The position numbers and the translations under genes were made by a program. Below, piece after piece: positions 47,325 through 55,451 of a stretch of 64,000 nucleotides of DNA; positions within the stretch are counted from its first letter, which is position 1; every line of letters starts with the position of its first letter. The notes under the pieces were generated by a model. That model was not told the origin of the DNA, did not search any database, and saw only the letters and a program-made list of their open reading frames with translations. Source of the stretch: G963720515 sp963720515 (GTDB lineage: Bacteria > Actinomycetota > Thermoleophilia > Gaiellales > Gaiellaceae); NCBI GenBank assembly GCA_963720515.1, contig OY970397.1:620001-684000 (forward strand), in the 5' to 3' direction.

Positions 47325-47780
47325 CTATCCGGAGTAGCGCGTCCGCATCGGCGGTGCGTGGAGGCACTCGACGAAGCTGAACGGCCGCGTCACGAGCGGC
47401 TGTACCCGGGCAGCATCGGGATGGAGCGCGTTCATCAACACGACGTCCGCCTCCGGGAGGACCTGCGAGCGAACTGCCGCCAGCAAGCTGCGGCGCTCCT
47501 CGAGCCAGCAGGTCACCCAGGCGCGGATCGCATCGTCGCCGTCGGCATCGCGGACCCGCTCGGGAACCACGTCGATCTCGATCCAACCGAGCACGTAGTC
47601 ATCTGGCGCATCGGCCGGATCGCCCGGCAAGTATCGCAGGGCCACCAGCACCGCGAGCCCCGCCTCCGAGGCGAAGTTGACCACCGGTGCGCCCGGCGGT
47701 GAGTAGCGGCCGCCATGTTTCGACGTCCCCGCGCCGTCGAGCGCCGTCTGGCCCGTCCGGGTGAGCCGCCACAGCCGCAT
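47325..47780 (-). CDS. orphan RES-domain protein
   Basis: 151 residues spanning one RES domain: RLTRTGQTALDGAGTSKHGG then RYSPPGAPVVNFASEAGLAV, and a C-terminal ADVVLMNALHPDA with RPFSFVECL. RES toxins degrade NAD+ and are encoded beside an Xre/MbcA-type antitoxin; none is adjacent here. The usual Tyr in PVVYT is Asn and the Glu in the ALLE helix is Val, so activity may be lost. ATG 47780. Confidence 0.72.
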   Translation of the reverse strand: MRLWRLTRTGQTALDGAGTSKHGGRYSPPGAPVVNFASEAGLAVLVALRYLPGDPADAPDDYVLGWIEIDVVPERVRDADGDDAIRAWVTCWLEERRSLLAAVRSQVLPEADVVLMNALHPDAARVQPLVTRPFSFVECLHAPPMRTRYSG

Positions 47781-47885
47781 CGGCGACCTAAGCTACCGGG
47801 TCTCACGGGGTCAGCGGCAACCGCGCAATCGCTCCCCATCTTCGTTCCACCCGTCACGACGGAGTAGCTTGTGCCGAGAGGCACC

Positions 47886-48683
47886 ATGCCCGAGGTCACG
47901 AGCGGCGGTGTAACGATCAGCTACGAAACGGTCGGCGAGGGCCGGCCGCTCGTGCTGTTGCACGGCTGGTGCTGCGATCGATCGTGGTGGACCGAGCCGG
48001 GGTACGTCGACGAACTCAGGAGCGATCACCGCCTCGTCAACGTCGACCTCCGCGGCCACGGCGCGAGCGACAAGCCGCACGAAGCCGCTGCCTACAGGGT
48101 GGATGCCATGGCCGGCGACGTGTTCGCGGTCGCCGACGCCGAACGTTTGGATCGGTTCGCGATCTGGGGGCAGTCCCGCGGCGGATGGATCGCGTGGATG
48201 GCCGCGGCCGCCGCCCCGGAGCGGATCCCGGCGATCGTGGCCTCGGGAGCGTGGGATCCGCGACCCGAGCCCGAAGCGCCGACGGGGACCGACGAGTGGG
48301 CCGAGGCTCTCAGACACGGCGGGACGAGCGCGCTCGTCGACCGGTTCAAGATCGACATGGGTGAGACGGTCGACCGCGAGTTCCCATCCTGGGCGCAGGC
48401 CGTCACCCTCCGAGCCGATCCAGAGGCGCTGCTCGCCGCGCGCGCGCCCGAGTTGTGGACCGACGGGATCCCGGACGAGGACCTCAGGTCGTTCCCCGTC
48501 CCGGCGCTGCTCATCGCCGGGGAGTTGGAAGACGAGGACGACGACGCCGCGAAGGTAGCCGCGATGATCCCAAACGGTCAGAGCTTGCGGTTGCCAGGCC
48601 TCGGACACGCGGGGGCGTGCGCCGCGAGCGCCCTCACGGTCCCCACCGCCCGGGCGTTCCTCGACCGTTGGTTCCGGCATTGA
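47886..48683 (+). CDS. alpha/beta hydrolase
   Basis: 265 residues: oxyanion loop LLHGWCCDRSWW, nucleophile Ser in IWGQSRGGWIAW, cap region, acid near LLIAGELEDEDDD and His in LPGLGHAGACAAS. Esterase/lyase class of the fold; substrate unknown. ATG 47886 is preferred over GTG 47871 because GAGAGG lies just upstream. Divergent from the RES gene. Confidence 0.87.
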   Translation: MPEVTSGGVTISYETVGEGRPLVLLHGWCCDRSWWTEPGYVDELRSDHRLVNVDLRGHGASDKPHEAAAYRVDAMAGDVFAVADAERLDRFAIWGQSRGGWIAWMAAAAAPERIPAIVASGAWDPRPEPEAPTGTDEWAEALRHGGTSALVDRFKIDMGETVDREFPSWAQAVTLRADPEALLAARAPELWTDGIPDEDLRSFPVPALLIAGELEDEDDDAAKVAAMIPNGQSLRLPGLGHAGACAASALTVPTARAFLDRWFRH

Positions 48684-48867
48684 ACTAGCGCGGACAAGGG
48701 CGTATCTTCGAGTGCAAGCCAGGAAGAGCCGATCCCGCGGAGGGTCGGTGGGAGGCGTAGTGCTAAACGGGGGCCGCCATCTGCGGCGTGAGCCGTCCCG
48801 CCGGTCACCCCGGCCCGTTTTCGCGAGAGAAAGCACCCGCGAGAGAGTGGCGGGCAGTAGAACGGTG

Positions 48868-49258
48868 ATGGTTACGCGCGTTGCGGGGAAGCGTTGCGCC
48901 GGTTGCGGCGCGTACAAGGAGCGCGAGGCGTTCCGGCCCAAGCGGTCGGCTTACTTCGGTTTGAGTTCACGCTGTCGCGCGTGCCTGAGCGAGGATCACA
49001 AGGCGTGGCGGGCTGCGCACCCGGACTACGTCTCCGCGTACAACGTGGCGCGGCGGACGCCACCGGCCGAGCTGCGCTGTTCGGTGTGCGGCGCGGTGTT
49101 CTTCGGCCGGCAAGGTCGTAAGACTTGCTCCTCGGAGTGTCGGCGGGAGCACAAGAGAAGGAATGACACCCGGAGTCCTGGCCGAACTCCGGCTCATGCA
49201 AGCGAAAGGCTCGGAGCGCCCGGCCGAAGCCGGGCTCTCCAACCTGAGTTGCGACTAG
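48868..49258 (+). CDS. zinc-finger protein, HNH/phage-like (frame uncertain at 3' end)
   Basis: From ATG 48868: CAGCGAYKEREAF and CRACLSEDHKAW form one four-Cys zinc site, CSVCGAVFFGRQGRKTCSSEC a second. The pattern is common in phage HNH-type proteins, but no HNH core is visible. The original frame stays open to 49656 across an opposing gene; a shift near 49,160 would give MTPGVLAELRLMQAKGSE and a TAG at 49256-49258, sharing CTAG with the convergent gene. I prefer the shorter form. Confidence 0.55.
49170..49235. terminator. two tandem hairpins near the end of the zinc-finger gene
   Basis: CCGGAGT/ACTCCGG (49170-49192, nine-base loop) followed by GCCCGGC-CGAA-GCCGGGC (49218-49235). Both are perfect 7-bp stems, placed where transcripts of two convergent genes meet. 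Confidence 0.4.
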
Positions 49259-49539
49259 TGGCCGAGGAGAAGCTGCACGGCGTCGGCGCGCGAGCCGGGG
49301 TACGTGGTCTGGTCGTACGGCCCCTGGTTGCCCGAGACGAACTGGCCGTTCTGGATCGAGCGGGCGGAGAACTCGCCGATGATGCTGGCGTTCTTCGGGG
49401 TGACCTGGTGACCGAAGTCGTTCCAGACCACGCCGTCCTTCATGGAGCCGCTGTAGTTGCCGTCCGGCGCGGCGGCCAGGGCGGTGGTCGGAACGACGAG
49501 CGCCGCGAGAGAGGCACCGACGATGATGAACTTGCGCAT
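49255..49539 (-). CDS. small secreted protein
   Basis: 94 residues: signal peptide (FIIVGASLAALVVPTTALA) then NYSGSMKDGVVWNDFGHQVT and GNQGPYDQTTYPGSRADAV. GGAGG upstream of ATG 49539 fixes the start. No family recognised; a short exported beta-rich protein. Convergent with the zinc-finger gene, stops overlapping. Confidence 0.7.
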   Translation of the reverse strand: MRKFIIVGASLAALVVPTTALAAAPDGNYSGSMKDGVVWNDFGHQVTPKNASIIGEFSARSIQNGQFVSGNQGPYDQTTYPGSRADAVQLLLGH

Positions 49540-49768
49540 TACTTACCTCCGATGGTTGCAGGCAATCATGTGATCGCCGTACTGCCAGCGTGCCCGTTGC
49601 TCGCCTCTCCCGATAGGACACGATTGCGTCAATTCCTCGGCGTGTTCGTGGCGTGAGGCCGGCAGGCGTCCGAGTTCTTGATCGGCTGGGCACGCTCGCA
49701 CTGATAGTCCTGCGCCGCCGTCTGAGAAGGTGGATGAGGTAGGCCCGGGCGTAGGCGATGATTTGCCC

Positions 49769-49802
49769 GCCGGAGGAGTCGTGCCCCCGGGACTCCTCCG
49801 GC
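49769..49802. other. perfect 12-bp inverted repeat in a gene-free stretch
   Basis: GCCGGAGGAGTC, ten-base loop, GACTCCTCCGGC. It lies in 49540-50003, where I see no gene on either strand. No T-run follows. Confidence 0.5.
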
Positions 49803-50003
49803 AGAATCTGACAGCGTTTGACGGGCACAGGGGGCGGAAAAAAGTCGCGGGCGACCCTCTCCTTCCTAGGCGCAGGGTTACCACACAGCGGGTTCCAGGG
49901 GGCCGCGTATCCGGGGGCTAGGACGCGGCCCCTGGAACTCGTCCGCTCCGGTGCGTGCGGGGGTCAAGGGGGCCTCACCAACGGCCGCCGCCGCCGTCTA
50001 GTG

Positions 50004-50969
50004 CTAGATCCAGTTGCGGGCGCGAGCGACCGAGAGCACGACCACGGCGATGGCGAGCATCGTGCCGATCACAACCCAAAATAGCCAAGCTAGGTCGAAG
50101 AGACCGACCTGGAAGTTCATGCCCATGATGCCGCCGAGCACGGTTGCGGGCAGGAGGATCACGGTGACGAGCGTGAGCACCTTCATGATGTCGTTTGTCC
50201 GTTGCCCGATTCGGGTGACGAGGAGGTCAAATGAGCCGAAGGTCGACTCCTTCGCCTCCCGGGCAACGTCCAGCGCCTGGGTCACGCGGCGCTCGAGGTC
50301 GGCGAAACGCTGCGCTGATTTCTCGCTCGAGAGCGCATCGAGTTCGGGGTGTGAGAGAGAAACGACCACTTCGCGGTGCGGGGAGAGCGCGCGTCGAAGC
50401 GTCCCAATCCTGCGGCGGAGCTCGACCAGCCGGGTTAGGTCGTCGGCAGCCTCCCTGGGAGTATTGGTCATGACCCTCGCGTCCAGCTCCTCCAGTTCGC
50501 TCTCGACAGCATCCAAGGCGCGGAGATAGCTGGCGATGATCCAGTCGAGAATCGTTGCGACGAACGAGGGTGCGTCGAGCGCGCCGATTTGCCCTCCCCC
50601 CTGGGCGCGCTCGAAGAATTCCTCGAGCACCTCGATCTTCTGACGATAAGCGGTGACGATCCAGTTCGGGCCAAGAACACATTCGACTGGAATGAGCACG
50701 GGCGCATCCCCGTCGTCGCTCACGGCGTACAGCGTCACGTGCATGCGCTCGCCCTCGTCGGCCACGGAGGCGCTCCTCGGCGGCTCGCGCAGCCGCTGCG
50801 CGTTCTTGTCGCCGAGTTCGAGCGTCTCCTTCAGCGCCGCCACTTCTTCCTCCGTCGGCTCGTGCATTGCAAGCCACAGCAGCTGCCCGTGATCGAGCCG
50901 CTTAAGCGCGGCCTCCCAATCCTCGACTTGCTCGGACTTTTGCTCGTCGAACACGAAACCTGTGAGCAC
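50004..50969 (-). CDS. CorA-family divalent cation transporter
   Basis: 321 residues: long soluble N-terminal domain, coiled region (LERRVTQALDVAREAKEST), and two C-terminal membrane helices (VLTLVTVILLPATVLGG and AWLFWVVIGTMLAIAVVVL) with the signature GMN in GIMGMNF between them. Imports Mg2+ or related ions through a pentameric channel. GTG 50969 is the start in best agreement with family length. Confidence 0.93.
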   Translation of the reverse strand: MLTGFVFDEQKSEQVEDWEAALKRLDHGQLLWLAMHEPTEEEVAALKETLELGDKNAQRLREPPRSASVADEGERMHVTLYAVSDDGDAPVLIPVECVLGPNWIVTAYRQKIEVLEEFFERAQGGGQIGALDAPSFVATILDWIIASYLRALDAVESELEELDARVMTNTPREAADDLTRLVELRRRIGTLRRALSPHREVVVSLSHPELDALSSEKSAQRFADLERRVTQALDVAREAKESTFGSFDLLVTRIGQRTNDIMKVLTLVTVILLPATVLGGIMGMNFQVGLFDLAWLFWVVIGTMLAIAVVVLSVARARNWI

Positions 50970-51335
50970 CTACCGTCGTTCCAGAGACGCCTTCGTTTCC
51001 CTCTGTCCGTCGGCGACCTTACGAGCCAGGATCCTTCGCCGCGGCGCAACGCGCGGAGCGACCGCCGGCTAAAGGCCGGGCCGCGGAGCAGGCATCCCCG
51101 TCGGGTCACCTTCTCCGAGCCTCGGCAGCGGGTCACGGTACGCGGCCGACCTCGCGGCGTCTAGGGCCCAAGTGGGTCATACGGCGGCCTCGTCTACTAC
51201 TGAGCGCAGACGAATGGACAGTCGAGAACGGGGGTACGTGCCTCGGCCGAGGGGGTCAGCCCTTCCCACATTGACCACCATCCGAGCTGCTAGACGTTCC
51301 GATCGCAAGTGAACACGAAAGGAGGGGTAAGTCCA
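50970..51335. other. intergenic, no gene seen
   Basis: About 365 bases without a convincing frame on either strand. The only visible signal is a strong ribosome site (AAAGGAGGGG) leading into the next gene. Confidence 0.5.
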
Positions 51336-51614
51336 ATGATCGCCCGAGTCGGCACTTTTCGTCAGTTTGATCCCGACAAGCTTGATCCGGCAGCCGTCGA
51401 GAAGTTCCGCAGCATCATCAAGAGCACTCCCGGGTACGTCGCCGGTTTCCACCTACGCAACCCGGAGACGGGAAAAGCAGTGTCGTTCACGGTCTACGAG
51501 AACCCAGAAGCGCTCGAGACAGTGGGCGCTGCCCTTGCGCGACACCCTGACATCGACCCCGTTGGGATCGACCCTGACGAGGTCGACTACTACTCGGAAG
51601 TAATTGAGTTCTGA
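51336..51614 (+). CDS. small ABM-like alpha/beta-barrel protein
   Basis: 92 residues: MIARVGTFRQFDPDKLD, KFRSIIKSTPGYVAGFHLRN, SFTVYENPEALETVGAAL, a dimeric ferredoxin-like pattern of the antibiotic-biosynthesis monooxygenase type. An exceptionally strong Shine-Dalgarno sequence precedes ATG 51336. Role unknown. Confidence 0.78.
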   Translation: MIARVGTFRQFDPDKLDPAAVEKFRSIIKSTPGYVAGFHLRNPETGKAVSFTVYENPEALETVGAALARHPDIDPVGIDPDEVDYYSEVIEF

Positions 51615-51712
51615 GCGTCCCTCCGGCGGATGGCGTTTGGCCGATCCCGCCGATGACCCCAATACCCTTTAGAGCCAAGACGTTCCACACCGTCTGGTTC
51701 ATGTACGAGCTC

Positions 51713-51736
51713 GAGCCCGCTTCCCCCGGCGGGCTC
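51713..51736 (+). terminator. 8-bp hairpin
   Basis: GAGCCCGC, eight-base loop, GCGGGCTC, then TTGCAT, about 100 bases after the ABM-like gene. Confidence 0.45.
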
Positions 51737-51875
51737 TTGCATATCAGGTCGGCGTCAGCGCCGGGGTAGCACCGGGGGTAGCACGCTTTCGCAAAACGGG
51801 CACAAATCGCACCATTCGCAGCTAGGGATTTGGCTCAACCATGCGGATTTCCGCGGTTGGCCAGCGGCGGTCGAA

Positions 51876-51912
51876 TGGGCGCACCTGGGATCGAACTCAG
51901 GGCCTCCCGCGG
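51876..51912 (-). repeat. tRNA 3'-end-like fragment (minus strand)
   Basis: Minus strand reads GAGGCCCTGAGTTCGATC followed by CCAGGTGCGCCCA: T arm with one mismatch and an acceptor-like 3' end, no 5' half. Two direct copies of GGGGTAGCAC lie at 51763-51784. Probably an attachment-site remnant; nothing else in 51615-52019 is coding. Confidence 0.4.
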
Positions 51913-52019
51913 ACCGCGGCGACCGCGCGCCTGTGGTGTCAGGTCTTGCGATATCGCACGATGCATCAACGCAAGATCGGGCCCTTGGCGTGGGTGTGAG
52001 TCCACGGGCCGCGCCCCAG

Positions 52020-52364
52020 CTAATCGGGCGCGGTAGGCCCGCTAGGCCGTTCGGTCGACGTCCGTTCGACGTCCGTCTTCTCGACGATGTGCTCCACGAC
52101 CTTCTTCTCGACCGGTTCGGCCTTTTGCCGCTCCTGCTCGTCCTTCTGCGCGACCTCGACGCGCGCCGCCTGCCACGCGGCCCAATGACCCGAGACGAGC
52201 GCCCAGAGCGAGAGAGCGGAGACGTAGACCACGCTGTTGAGCCAGCCTGCGGCGTACGACACCGGGATCATCCCGAGCCAGAAGATCGTGAGCCAGCCGT
52301 TGACTCGGCGCATGAAGACCGGGTCTCCCTGCACGGAGGCCCAGAAGGACTTCGCGACTCTCAT
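52020..52364 (-). CDS. small membrane protein with charged tail
   Basis: 114 residues: two hydrophobic segments (LTIFWLGMIPVSYAAGWL and VVYVSALSLWALVSGHW) followed by a charged, probably coiled tail (QKDEQERQKAEPVEKKVV) ending in Ser/Thr/Pro. ATG 52364. No family recognised; the Trp-rich first half resembles small actinobacterial membrane proteins of unknown role. Confidence 0.65.
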   Translation of the reverse strand: MRVAKSFWASVQGDPVFMRRVNGWLTIFWLGMIPVSYAAGWLNSVVYVSALSLWALVSGHWAAWQAARVEVAQKDEQERQKAEPVEKKVVEHIVEKTDVERTSTERPSGPTAPD

Positions 52365-52406
52365 GCCGCACGAGTTCGGATCCTCGCACGCGGCTCCTGC
52401 CGCGCA

Positions 52407-52592
52407 CTACGGCACGCGGCACACGATCTTGCCGGCTCGACCGCCGCTCTTGGACGTGAGGTCGATCTCGGTCACGATGCACGTCCCGTACTTGGTCTCG
52501 ATGGTGTCGCCTACCTCAGGCGCGGCCCCAAGCTCCAGGTCCTGGATGTCTTCCCAGTTCGCTGCCTGGATCACGACGGAGAACCTCAGCAC
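52407..52592 (-). CDS. 61-residue hypothetical protein
   Basis: From GTG 52592: FSVVIQAANWEDIQDLELG, DTIETKYGTCIVTEIDL, GKIVCRVP. A compact beta-rich sequence, protein-like throughout, 42 bases before the membrane protein. Not recognised. The frame is open further upstream without coding character. Confidence 0.5.
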   Translation of the reverse strand: MLRFSVVIQAANWEDIQDLELGAAPEVGDTIETKYGTCIVTEIDLTSKSGGRAGKIVCRVP

Positions 52593-52654
52593 GGCGTGAT
52601 CATCGCAGGTGGACGATCCGCGGTGCTGCGCGGTCCACGCGTCCCGCCCGCAGG

Positions 52655-53182
52655 TCAGTCGGCCGGCGCGTACCGAAGCAGCGTCACGCCCGAGTCGAAC
52701 TCCCGCGACCCCAGGAGCTGCAGACGGTTCCGGGCCTCGCCCTGGAAGGCGCGGTCTCCTACGCCCCACACGGCTGGATGGATCCAGAAGCGGAACTCGT
52801 CGACGACCCCGGCCGCGAGGAGCGATCGCGCCAGCTCGCCGCAGCCGTACATCAGGAGGTCGGAGGGAAGCTCGGCCTTGAGGCTCGCGACGGCGTCGGT
52901 TGCCTCGCCCTCGAGGAGCGTCGAGTTCCACTCGAGCAGGCCCTCGAGCGTGCGTGATGCGACGTACTTCGGCATCGGGTTGATCCGGTTTGCCCAGTCG
53001 TTCTCCAAGGGCGACCAGTAGGCGGCAAGACCCTCGTACGTCTTGCGCCCGAGGAGCACCGCGCTCGCGTCACCGAGCTGGTCCTTGCCCGCACGATCGT
53101 GCCCGCCGTCCGCGACGTACCAGTCGCCGACGTCGATCACGCCGTCGAGCGTCATCTGGGTCGAGACGATCAGCCGTCCCAT
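52655..53182 (-). CDS. dihydrofolate-reductase-family (RibD C-terminal-like) protein
   Basis: 175 residues: MGRLIVSTQMTLDGVI, AVLLGRKTYEGLAAYW, KYVASRTLEG, LLMYGCGELARSLLAAGVVD and DEFRFWIHPAVWG, the usual order for the NADPH-binding RibD_C/DHFR-like fold. It is common in actinobacteria and its substrate is seldom known. ATG 53182. Stands alone. Confidence 0.88.
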   Translation of the reverse strand: MGRLIVSTQMTLDGVIDVGDWYVADGGHDRAGKDQLGDASAVLLGRKTYEGLAAYWSPLENDWANRINPMPKYVASRTLEGLLEWNSTLLEGEATDAVASLKAELPSDLLMYGCGELARSLLAAGVVDEFRFWIHPAVWGVGDRAFQGEARNRLQLLGSREFDSGVTLLRYAPAD

Positions 53183-53253
53183 CGAGTCACCAGCTCCGTC
53201 GGTCGGAAAGAACGGTGATATCCGCTCGTCGGCAAGGGAAACCGCGGACGCGC

Positions 53254-53283
53254 GGAGGGCCCGAGCCGAGGCCCGGGCCCTCC
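53254..53283 (-). terminator. 10-bp hairpin after the beta-propeller gene
   Basis: GGAGGGCCCG pairs with CGGGCCCTCC around a ten-base loop, just past the stop at 53294. Confidence 0.5.
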
Positions 53284-53293
53284 CAGCGCGCGG

Positions 53294-54236
53294 CTAGTGG
53301 CCGCCGTGGAACTTGCGGAGCTGGACGACCGAGTAGGTCGTGTCCGGCGTCGGCGGGGTCGTGAACCTCGCGTTCACGACGTAGAGGCGCCGGCCGTGCT
53401 CGGCGATCGTCGTCGGGACGTCGAGCGCCGGGTCGGTGAGCCGCGCGAGCACCCGCCCCGAGCCGAGCCGGTGCGAGAGCTTCACGACCGCGACCTGGTT
53501 GTTCCTGTTTTGCACGACGTAGAGCTTCTTGCCGTCGAGCAGAATCCCGTCGCCGTTCACGACGGACTCGCCGCCGGCGAGCTCGATCTCGTCCGTCACG
53601 CCCGTGCGGGCGTTCACGCGGAAGAGCTTCCCGGTGTTCGACTGGACGACCACGAGCCACTTGCCGTTCGGCGTCGCGTCGATCCCGTTCAGGTTGGTGG
53701 CGCCCGGCGTGAGGACGAGGTCACCTGTGAGCGGGATCGTCTCCGCCGTCGGGGCGAGCATGCCGTGCCGGCCGATCACGACCTTGTAGAGCACCTTCTG
53801 CCGCGAGTCGGTGAACCAGGCCGCGCGGCGCGTGACGACCACGTCATTCACGAACGTGTCCGTCGAGGCCGTGAACTGGTACATCGCCACGTCGGCGCCC
53901 GTCTTCAGGTCGTAGACGTAGCCCTGGCCCGTGGAGGCGCCGGCCACCCAGAGGAGCCGGTGGCGTCGATCGACCTTGAGCCCGGTGGCAATGCCGCCCG
54001 GGATGAGGCGGAACAAAGACCGCGCCCATGCCGGTGCGCAGGCTGCCGCGGTAGACCGCGCCGGTCGCGCGTGAGCCCGCGTAGAACGTCGAGTGCGGTC
54101 CGGTCGCGATGCCCTCGGGCAGCCAGCCGTTCGGCAGCGCGATCGTGTGCGGGAACGACGACCCCGAGCCTGCGGCGGCGGAGGTCGAGAGGACGGCCGC
54201 GGCGATCGCGACCGCAAGGGTGAGCGTGCGTCGCAT
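53294..54236 (-). CDS. secreted SMP-30/NHL-type beta-propeller protein (one frame change)
   Basis: About 313 residues: signal peptide (TLAVAIAAAVLSTSAAAG) then repeated propeller blades: LPEGIATGPHSTFYAGSR, GIATGLKVDRRHRLLWVAG, NLNGIDATPNGKWLVVVQ, NGDGILLDGKKLYVVQN. The frame shifts near 54,015 (GAVF to RLIPGGIATG), most likely an indel error. ATG 54236. Members include lactonases and scaffold propellers; function unknown. Confidence 0.75.
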
Positions 54237-54300
54237 GTGTATCCCCCTAGGTCGTTTCGGTGTCCTGCACCCATTCCTACCGGAACGGGCGCGGACCGGT

Positions 54301-54330
54301 TCAGGGGAGGCGCCGAAGCCCCTCCCCTGA
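54301..54330 (-). terminator. 10-bp hairpin after the PepSY gene
   Basis: TCAGGGGAGG pairs with CCTCCCCTGA, ten-base loop, immediately beyond the stop at 54339. Confidence 0.55.
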
Positions 54331-54338
54331 GGTGAGCG

Positions 54339-54675
54339 TCAGTCGCGCGGGACGATCGAGGCGATCGAGCCGTCCGTCGCGTCCACGCGGACCTCCTTCG
54401 AGCCGATGTCCACGCTGTACACGAGCCGGCCGTTGTCGACCTGGAGGTCGACCTGTCCGAGCGCGCCGCTCTCGGCCCGCTGGGCCGCCGCGACCGCCTC
54501 GTCGAGCGAGACCTTCGTCTGCGGGAGCAGGCTCTTGCCGTCGTCGAGCGCGCCCGGCTTCGCGAAGTGGCCGTCGTCCCAGATCCCGGCGCCGCCGCCG
54601 ATCGCGTAGCCCGCGCCGCCAAGCGCGAGCACCGCGGCCGCGGTTCCTACGATGAGTGTTCTGCGCGTTCTTCAT
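54339..54675 (-). CDS. PepSY-domain exported protein (one probable frame change)
   Basis: About 112 residues: signal/anchor (RRTLIVGTAAAVLALGGAGY) then a PepSY domain (VSLDEAVAAAQRAESGALG, VDLQVDNGRLVYSVDIG, VRVDATDGSIASIV). The signal segment is in another frame from ATG 54675 (MKNA), implying a shift near 54,655; otherwise translation begins at GTG 54632. PepSY proteins next to two-component genes often modulate the sensor; the response regulator starts 95 bases away, divergently. Confidence 0.75.
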
Positions 54676-54770
54676 GCGGCCACCGTAGGGCGCGCGTCTG
54701 AAACCGCGATGAGAGCCGTGCGGGCCGTTCTCATTTGCTTCTCACGAAGCGTGCGCGACCATGCAGGCGT

Positions 54771-55451
54771 ATGCGCGTGCTGATCGTCGAGGACGAGGTC
54801 AAGATGGCCCGCCTCGTGAGCCGCGGGCTCGTCGAGGAGGGCTACGCCGCAGACGTGGCGTCCACCGGGGAGGACGCGCTCTGGATGGCGCAGGCGCACC
54901 CCTACGACGCGATCGTCCTCGACGTCATGCTGCCGCAGGCGAGCGGGTTCGAGACCTGCCGGCAGCTCCGCAACGCCGGCGTCTGGGCGCCCGTCCTCAT
55001 GCTCACCGCGCGCGACGCCGTCGAGGACCGGGTCGCGGGGCTCGACGTCGGCGCGGACGACTACCTGACGAAGCCGTTCTCCTTCGCGGAGCTGCTCGCG
55101 CGGCTGCGCGCCCTCGCCCGGCGCGGCGGCGGCGAGCGCCCGACCGAGCTCGCGGTCGGCGACCTGCGGCTCGACCCGGCGAAGCGTCGTGCCTGGCGCG
55201 GCGACGCCGAGATCGGGCTCTCGCCCAAGGAGTTCGCGCTGCTCGAGACGTTCATGCGCCGGCCCGGCGAGGTGCTCTCCCGGCTCCAGCTCCTCGAGCA
55301 CGCCTGGGACTTCGCCTACGAGAACCGCTCGAACGTCGTGGACGTGTACGTCCGGTACCTGCGCGTGAAGGTCGACCGGCCGTTCGGGACGCAGTCGATC
55401 GAGACCGTGCGCGGCGCCGGGTACCGGCTGCGCGAGGACGGCGGCTCGTGA
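54771..55451 (+). CDS. OmpR-family response regulator
   Basis: 226 residues: receiver with the acidic pocket (LIVEDE), phospho-acceptor Asp in IVLDVMLP, Thr in MLTARD and Lys in LTKPF, then a winged-helix domain (LSPKEFALLETFMRRPGEVL, NVVDVYVRYLRVKVD, IETVRGAGYRL). ATG 54771. Overlaps the sensor kinase gene by four bases (GTGA). Confidence 0.95.
   Translation: MRVLIVEDEVKMARLVSRGLVEEGYAADVASTGEDALWMAQAHPYDAIVLDVMLPQASGFETCRQLRNAGVWAPVLMLTARDAVEDRVAGLDVGADDYLTKPFSFAELLARLRALARRGGGERPTELAVGDLRLDPAKRRAWRGDAEIGLSPKEFALLETFMRRPGEVLSRLQLLEHAWDFAYENRSNVVDVYVRYLRVKVDRPFGTQSIETVRGAGYRLREDGGS

Noticed and set aside
47325..47900. RES toxin-antitoxin pair with the divergent hydrolase
   Set aside because: The neighbour is a clear alpha/beta hydrolase, not an Xre/MbcA antitoxin.
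48712..49656. 315-codon frame as one zinc-finger protein
   Set aside because: After about 49,160 it loses zinc-finger character and runs antisense through a secreted-protein gene with its own ribosome site and signal peptide.
31709..52000. Transposase, integrase or insertion-sequence ends
   Set aside because: I looked for DDE, serine- and tyrosine-recombinase motifs and for terminal inverted repeats with target duplications; none was found.
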